This document shows positions 58,929 to 64,000 of a stretch of 64,000 nt of DNA, piece by piece. Positions within the stretch are counted from its first letter, which is position 1. The number at the start of each line of letters is the position of its first letter. This stretch comes from Distichodus sexfasciatus (taxonomy: Eukaryota > Chordata > Actinopteri > Characiformes > Distichodontidae). The stretch lies in assembly GCA_032718565.1 (NCBI GenBank), contig JAVGVS010000241.1:480001-544000 (forward strand), written 5' to 3'. A model generated the notes under the pieces. That model searched no databases and was not told the DNA's origin. It saw only the letters and a list, made by a program, of their open reading frames with translations. The position numbers and the translations under genes were made by a program.

Positions 58929-59155
58929 TGAGTGATTATTTGTCATTGTGAACACACCACAGCACCATAACGAAATGCGACCACTGCATTTGACCTGTCC
59001 GTGAAGGAGCAGTGGGCAGCTGACATGGCCAGTGCTTGGAGACAGTACCTTGCTCATGAGTACCTCAGTGGGACCTTTACCGGTCTGGGATTTGAACCGT
59101 TGACCTTCTGATCACAGGCGCAACTCCCTAAACGTAACACTACCAATTGCCCCCA
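58929..59155 (-). mobile_element. SINE-A, inverted
   Basis: Complete apart from a short gap in the CACAGCACAGC part; ends CTAAACGTAACACTACC. Confidence 0.8.
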
Positions 59156-59410
59156 AGTTACGATCTTGATAATACAAGTTTTGTCAAGTGAGGATCATGG
59201 GAGAAATAAGCTGTGACATTGAGAACACGTTTCATATATGAAGCTCATATGTGATCTTGAGATAACAAGAAGGAAACCAGTGTTGGGTACAGTGTCAGAT
59301 ACATTGGAAATATTGTGTTTTTATGAAAGTGGGGCATTTTGAGCATGCCTTGTAAGGTGTAATTGAAAAACAAAGAACTCTTATTGAATTTGGTTATAAA
59401 CTGGCACTGT

Positions 59411-59550
59411 ATTTCATTCACACATTCATTTGTTATCCAAACCACTTAATCCCAACTGTAGTAGCGGGGACGAGAGCCTTGGAGCCGGGAACTACAAACA
59501 CAAGGTGGGCAACAACCCTGGGCAGGAACCAACACACCAGAGGGCACTTA
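59411..59550 (+). repeat. SINE-C-like body fragment
   Basis: Second copy of the segment at 21465-21588 (CCAAACCACTTAATCCCAAC, then GGGCAACAACCCTGGGCAGG). Confidence 0.5.
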
Positions 59551-59640
59551 CACTCACACGGCACTGTCTTTTCACTGGTAAAGTTTGCCATGTATCAGTA
59601 ATATGAGAAAATCACTGTTTGTGATAGCCATCATTTCACA

Positions 59641-59863
59641 ACAGTTGGTGGCGTAACGGTTAGGGCGTTTGCCGAACCTGTAAAGGTACCACTGAGGTAC
59701 TCATAAGCATGGTACCGCCCCCCCAAGCCGTGCTCCCCCCACCGGGCACTGTTCAGCTCCCCACTGCTCCTTCACGGATGGGTCAAATGCAGAAGTCATG
59801 TTTCATTGTGGTGCTCTGTGTGCTATTCTGTTGTGTGTTTACAATGACATAATCATTCACTCA
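59641..59863 (+). mobile_element. SINE-A with box B deletion
   Basis: Box A GTGGCGTAACGGTTAGG is perfect, but the sequence jumps from TTTGCCG to AACCTGTAAAGG, removing box B. Confidence 0.75.
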
Positions 59864-60585
59864 CCAACACACTCACAAGGTACTTTAGCTACATGTTCAA
59901 GTTGCGGTAGGGAATTTAATAAGCACTTTGTCTGCGTTGTATACTTTTTTGTATGCCACTCTGAAAGTCAGCATTTGTCATGTGAAAGCTTCCCCCGTTT
60001 TTACTCACAGCATGTTAACATGTAAGCATTCTTGTGTACGTTTTTGTCCGGTTTTAGAGCAAGCGTGAAAAGTGTGTTGAGTGAGTCTTTGGCGTGAGCT
60101 TGACAATAGAAAACAAGTGAGGACATATAATACGTATAACAATACGACACAGAACTGCACAGCAATCAAACCACATTACTGTCAGGATTTCATGAAGCAC
60201 TAACATCTAATATTAAATGCACATCCCTCCACTCAAAATTTAAAGCTGTTTAATTATTCAGCACAACTGATTCACGCTGTGGAGTTCTTGACGGCTTCTT
60301 GCAGTCGTGCTTTCTGTAGGCACACATATCACTATATAAACGTGCTATCAGGTCTTTATGTGTAGCATTTATTTATAAATGCCAATAGTGATAAGTTATT
60401 TAAGCCTTTCTCGACTTGCTTTTTACTTATTCTGTACATAACAAACATTTCGTGATATTTTACAGCCACCGGCTGGCTCATGTTCAAACATAGCACAGTA
60501 AAACGTCTTTGTGGGTGAAAATTTAGTCTTGCGTGTTCTGCTTATGTGTGTGTGTGTCTATAAATCGTGGGTTGATGTATTCAAT

Positions 60586-61021
60586 GTTTTATTCTTTATT
60601 TTCATAACTATTGACATTGTAGATTCTCACTGAAGGCACTATGAATGAACACATATGGAATTATGTAGTAAACAAAAAGTGTGAAATAACCCAAAACATG
60701 TTTTATATCTTAGATTCTTGAAAATAACCACCCTTTACTTTGATCACTGCTTTGCACACTCTTGGCATTCTCTCGATGAGCTTCATGAGGTAGTCACCTG
60801 AAATGGTTTTCCAACAGTCTTGAAGGAGTTCCCACAGATGCTGAGCACTTGTTGGCCCTTTTGCCTTCACTCTGCGGTCCATCTCATCCCAAACCATCTC
60901 GATTGGGTTTGGTCAGGTGACCGTGGAGGCCAGGCCATGTGGTGCAGCACTCCATCACTCTCCTTCTTGGTCATGTAGCCTTTACACAGTTCATTCATAG
61001 TTTTGATGAAAGTTTTGACTG
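60586..61021 (-). pseudogene. Tc1-type transposase remnant
   Basis: Minus-strand 60703-60897 is a 64-codon open frame. Pieces such as QHLWELLQDCW and YLMKLIERMPRVCKAVIK match the C-terminal end of Tc1/mariner transposases of fish. The inverted ends at about 60586-60660 and 60985-61021 (TTCATAGTTTTGATG then TTTTGACTGGAAG) flank it. Upstream parts of the transposase, including the catalytic region, are deleted, so it cannot be active. Confidence 0.85.
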
Positions 61022-61066
61022 GAAGTGGAAGAAAAAGTGTCTAATGACTGCTGATATGCTGAATGT

Positions 61067-61092
61067 GATGATGATGATGATGATGATGATGA
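61067..61092 (+). repeat. (ATG)n microsatellite
   Basis: About eight GATGAT units. Confidence 0.9.
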
Positions 61093-61202
61093 GTAAAAGA
61101 AGCTTGCTATTCACATCTGAAATGTTTTGTTGCTATGACAGTAATACATAAGAACGGTTTCTTTCCTCATGTCATCATATTTAGAAATAGCTGAACTGTT
61201 CA

Positions 61203-61334
61203 GGGGTGCGTTTCCCAAAATCATAGTTGATAACATATTGCTAACTGCGTTAGCAGCACTATGTTAGTTGCTAATGTACAATATGTTAGTTGCGAACATA
61301 GTTAGCAAATATGCTTTTAAGGAAACGCACCCCA
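61203..61334. mobile_element. second copy of the GGGGTGCGTTTCCC palindromic element
   Basis: Same ends (GGGTGCGTTTCCC and GGAAACGCACCCC) and the same TTAGTTGC-rich interior as the copy at 849-995. No coding capacity. Confidence 0.7.
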
Positions 61335-61675
61335 AATCAGCTGCTGTTCCCTAGTCTAGCAATACCACACCTTATGTTGTTTCAAAGTTCCATCGCTAAT
61401 TCGTAAAAAAATTCCTAAAAAATCATTTGTTTTACATTTACTTTAAAAACAAGTGCATATTAGTGCAAATAACCACCAACAAGCCTAATGTGTCATACAA
61501 TGAAACGTTTAATACATCGTTTAATATGATCTTATGATGACGATAGCGATGTGACAAAATAGTAAACAACATTTTACGTTTCTTGCTGCAGACAAATGTA
61601 GCTGCGTATGCTGTATGATATGCTGGACCAAAGCCAGAGTGTACACATTTCATGTATGGATGTATGCCTTGTGAG

Positions 61676-62490
61676 TAGAGGTGTCAGCCTTCACTGGTCT
61701 CACAATTGTGGCTCTGCATGGCAAAACCAGTCGCTCGTCACAAATTTTCAAAATTGAGTTATTATGTTTTCATGAAAGGGCATAAATCAACCTTCAAAAC
61801 GATACCTATATCGAATGAATCGGACGACGTATGACTGAGATATCAACATTCAAAGGAGTCGGGTTTCTCCTGTCACGCCAAGTGAGAAACTGAGAAATCT
61901 GCCTTTGAAGTTGACTATCGCCGTAGCACTCACAGACGCTTGGTGCGGTCGCGGCTACGTTTGCATTTACGGTAGCCTACGCTGCATTCACAGCCACACG
62001 GATAGCCTACCTGCGTTAGGTTAACTGAACTCGGGAGACGAAGATGGATTCTGGAGAAATATCTTCACGCTAGTCAACCAGTGGATTTACCGTAAATATT
62101 GGAGTAGAGCGGTCAAAACAGAAACTTTTAACATTCTGCTGGAATTGAATTCCTCACCTCAAGAAAGTCACGTTTTTAGGATTTCAGCAACATTTATTTA
62201 CAACAGTACAGTATAGACCTTCCACTGTTTCAAAACACTAAAAACAAAAAATCCAAAATTTTACCTCACGCAACATAAACGCTCGTTTTTCTCAGAAACC
62301 TCCGTTGCGACAAGCGACTGGTTTTGCCGTGCAGAGTCACAATTTTGATTCGATTACGATTATTACGTCAACAAATCGATTCGATACATCTCGATGCGTC
62401 ACGATGCATGCCATCAATTTTTCTACATTACTTCATATTGCATGCAGATTGGGCAGCCATAGTTGCAACCGGGATGTCCGTTTTAACATT
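61676..62490. mobile_element. AATCGAT-type element, inverted and interrupted
   Basis: 61676-61707 plus 62337-62490 make up one family member in the orientation opposite to 41773-42358. A 629 bp inverted-repeat element separates the parts. Confidence 0.6.
61708..62336. mobile_element. inverted-repeat element with 8 bp target duplication
   Basis: Left end CTCTGCATGGCAAAACCAGT; right end is its near-perfect reverse complement (ACTGGTTTTGCCGTGCAGAG). TCACAATT flanks both sides exactly (61700-61707 and 62337-62344). An 8 bp duplication is typical of hAT elements. No ORF of note. Confidence 0.75.
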
Positions 62491-62502
62491 CATTTACTTT
62501 TG

Positions 62503-62622
62503 AGCAGAGTACCGTCCCCATGCACTGCCAGAAGCTGCCCAGTGCTCCTTTACAAATCGGTCAAATCTACTTGTAGACGTGACATTTGAATGTGGTGCAG
62601 GGTGTGACAAACAATCACTCAC
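62503..62622 (+). mobile_element. SINE-A tail
   Basis: From GAGTACCGTCCCCATGCACT to GACAAACAATCACTCAC; no head. Confidence 0.65.
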
Positions 62623-62718
62623 TTAACACATTCTCATATATATCCTCTTTTGAGACAATAACAACAGTGATTTATTGCATCATATTATTGCAACAGGTGC
62701 AAAAACACTCGTTAAGTG

Positions 62719-62962
62719 AAAGATTATTTGTCATTGTGGACACGCCACGGCACAGCACACAGTGCACCACAACCAAATGTGACCTCAGCATTTAACCTAG
62801 CCGTGAAGGAGCAGCGGGCAGCTAACAAACGCCCAAGGAGCAGTGCTTGGGGACGGCACCTTGCTCACGAGTACCTCAGTGGTAACTTTACCAGCCCTGG
62901 ATTCGAACCTGCAACCCTCTGATCACAGGGTGAACACTCTACGGTAACGCCACCAACTGCCT
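62719..62962 (-). mobile_element. SINE-A, inverted, full length
   Basis: From AGATTATTTGTCATTGTGGA to CGGTAACGCCACCAACTGCC; its box B complement GGATTCGAACC is intact. Confidence 0.85.
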
Positions 62963-63569
62963 CTTGGAAGCTAAGTTTTTGTGTGTGTGTGTGTGTGTGT
63001 ACTGTATACAGTTTGAGTTTGTGAAGAATCTGAGTTACTGGGTCTCTAACCGGGTCAGGACCTGCCTGCTGAGGTCACTGTTCCAGTCGCTCGTTTACGC
63101 ATTGATGTCTCGAGGTCTCGTCAGCTCTCGTGGGCTTTAGTTCTCACCCCGTCATGTTGCCACTAAAAGCAGCTGACCCCACAATGCGTTGTGTAATCCA
63201 AACAATGATCTCACCTGTTCCCGCTGTTATATAACATCTCAAAACAGCGCTGGATGAGAAAAGATTTCTTTTCGCGGTAAGGTGACCTCAGATTTACTCC
63301 CTGCCCCAGAAACAGAAGGCCGGGGTGGGGAGGGCGGGGCAGAGCGGGCGGTATATTTAGCAGTGTGAGCTGATGTGTGTGTGTGAGCGGGCACCTGGGG
63401 CGCAGGGGCAGATGTGAGCGTAGTGTGAGCAGTTTCCCCTCCACTGCCCTCCACACAGCAGCGCTAAAAACACACATCTATTATTGAGGAATGCGAGGAG
63501 AGAGAGAGACGCAGCCAAACGAAGACACAAGCAAATAAACGAGTTTTCTACATCACAGCAATACCAGCT

Positions 63570-64000
63570 GTGCTCCAACTCTCTCTCTCTCTCTCTCTCT
63601 CTTTCTTTACCACTTTTTCTCTCTCTCTTTACCGTTTGCGCTCTCTTTCTCTATTTCTGTTTTTCATTGTCTTTTTCTGCTTTTCTTCCTGTAGCTTTGA
63701 CTCTCTTCAAATGTCTTTCTTTCAGATCTCTTTCTTTCTTTCACTCCTGGTTCTCTCTCTCTTTCTATTTCTCTCTCACTCCTCCTGTTTGCTCTTTTTT
63801 GTTCTCCTCTTTGTTTCTTTCCTCCACTTCTCCCTCTACATTTTCATTGTCTCTCCTTCTCTTCAGCACCTTTGTTTTTTCTTTTCCATTCCTTTCATCT
63901 TCTTTAATTCCTTCTACTTCTCTCCCTCTCATTGTTTTTTCACTTCCCCTCCTCTTTCTTTCCCTCCTATATGTCCCTGTCTTCTTAATGTCTCTCCTTC
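63570..64000 (+). repeat. polypyrimidine block running off the window
   Basis: CTCTCT run at 63579-63602 followed by TTTCTTTC-, CTCCT- and TCTCTC-type sequence to the last base; no gene is seen. Confidence 0.9.

Larger units (their letters stand above)
47246..64000 (-). other. erbb4 intron 3 (partial, at least 16.7 kb)
   Basis: No exon 3 sequence was recognised. 47250-48160, 49090-49500, 49900-50490, 51010-51840, 53990-54100 and 59870-60580 appear unique or plain AT-rich. The rest holds microsatellites (49876-49900 CA, 50497-50542 ATA, 51900-51969 AT, GATA arrays), transposon remnants, SINEs, and a CT block running off the right end. Confidence 0.8.

Noticed and set aside
60703..60897. Considered as an active transposase gene
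   Set aside because: Only the C-terminal end is present; the catalytic part is deleted.
47246..64000. Search for erbb4 exon 3
   Set aside because: No minus-strand segment resembling the domain I sequence before exon 4 was recognised; the exon most likely lies beyond 64000.

Overview
The window is an internal piece of a vertebrate gene, almost certainly from a ray-finned (teleost) fish. Eleven consecutive exons on the minus strand encode part of the extracellular region of the receptor tyrosine kinase ERBB4 (HER4). They match human ERBB4 exons 4 to 14 in order, reading phase and, nearly always, length (132, 69, 119, 142, 114, 127, 74, 91, 200, 133 and 94 nt). The direction of transcription is from high to low coordinates. 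The first visible exon (exon 4) lies at 47114-47245 and the last (exon 14) at 6567-6660. I found neither exon 3 nor exon 15, so both window ends appear to lie inside introns. No start codon, transmembrane segment, kinase domain or promoter is present. Teleosts commonly carry erbb4a and erbb4b; the sequence alone does not tell me which this is.

The encoded stretch covers the end of receptor domain I, all of cysteine-rich domain II including the dimerisation arm, domain III, and the start of domain IV. Ten exons are intact with canonical AG/GT borders. Exon 5 is the exception: with its obvious strong splice sites it is read out of its homologous frame and meets a TAG stop.

The rest is intron, unusually rich in repeats. 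There are about 25 copies or pieces of one tRNA-derived SINE in both orientations, and at least two other SINE-like families. Three Tc1/mariner remnants, a Tigger-like element and many short inverted-repeat elements are also present, several nested inside one another. Simple-sequence DNA is abundant: three polypurine blocks of 1.4-1.9 kb, polypyrimidine blocks, a 0.75 kb pentanucleotide array, GATA arrays, an AT microsatellite, and CA/GT repeats that sit directly against several splice sites. The fish assignment rests on the Tc1-type and SINE content and on the compactness of the exon 4-14 interval (about 40.7 kb, against a human gene of more than 1 Mb).

Layout: intron 14 (1-6566), exon 14, intron 13 with a 1.45 kb polypurine block, exon 13 (11463-11595), intron 12, exon 12 (18642-18841), intron 11 (mostly polypurine), exon 11 (21286-21376), intron 10, exon 10 (29878-29951), exon 9 (31433-31559), exon 8 (33067-33180), exon 7 (35584-35725), exon 6 (37362-37480), intron 5 (mostly polypurine), exon 5 (40333-40401), intron 4, exon 4 (47114-47245), then at least 16.7 kb of intron 3. 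I see no second gene and no clearly novel biological system. The most interesting points are the exon 5 anomaly, microsatellites that form part of splice sites, and nested transposons that record an insertion order.
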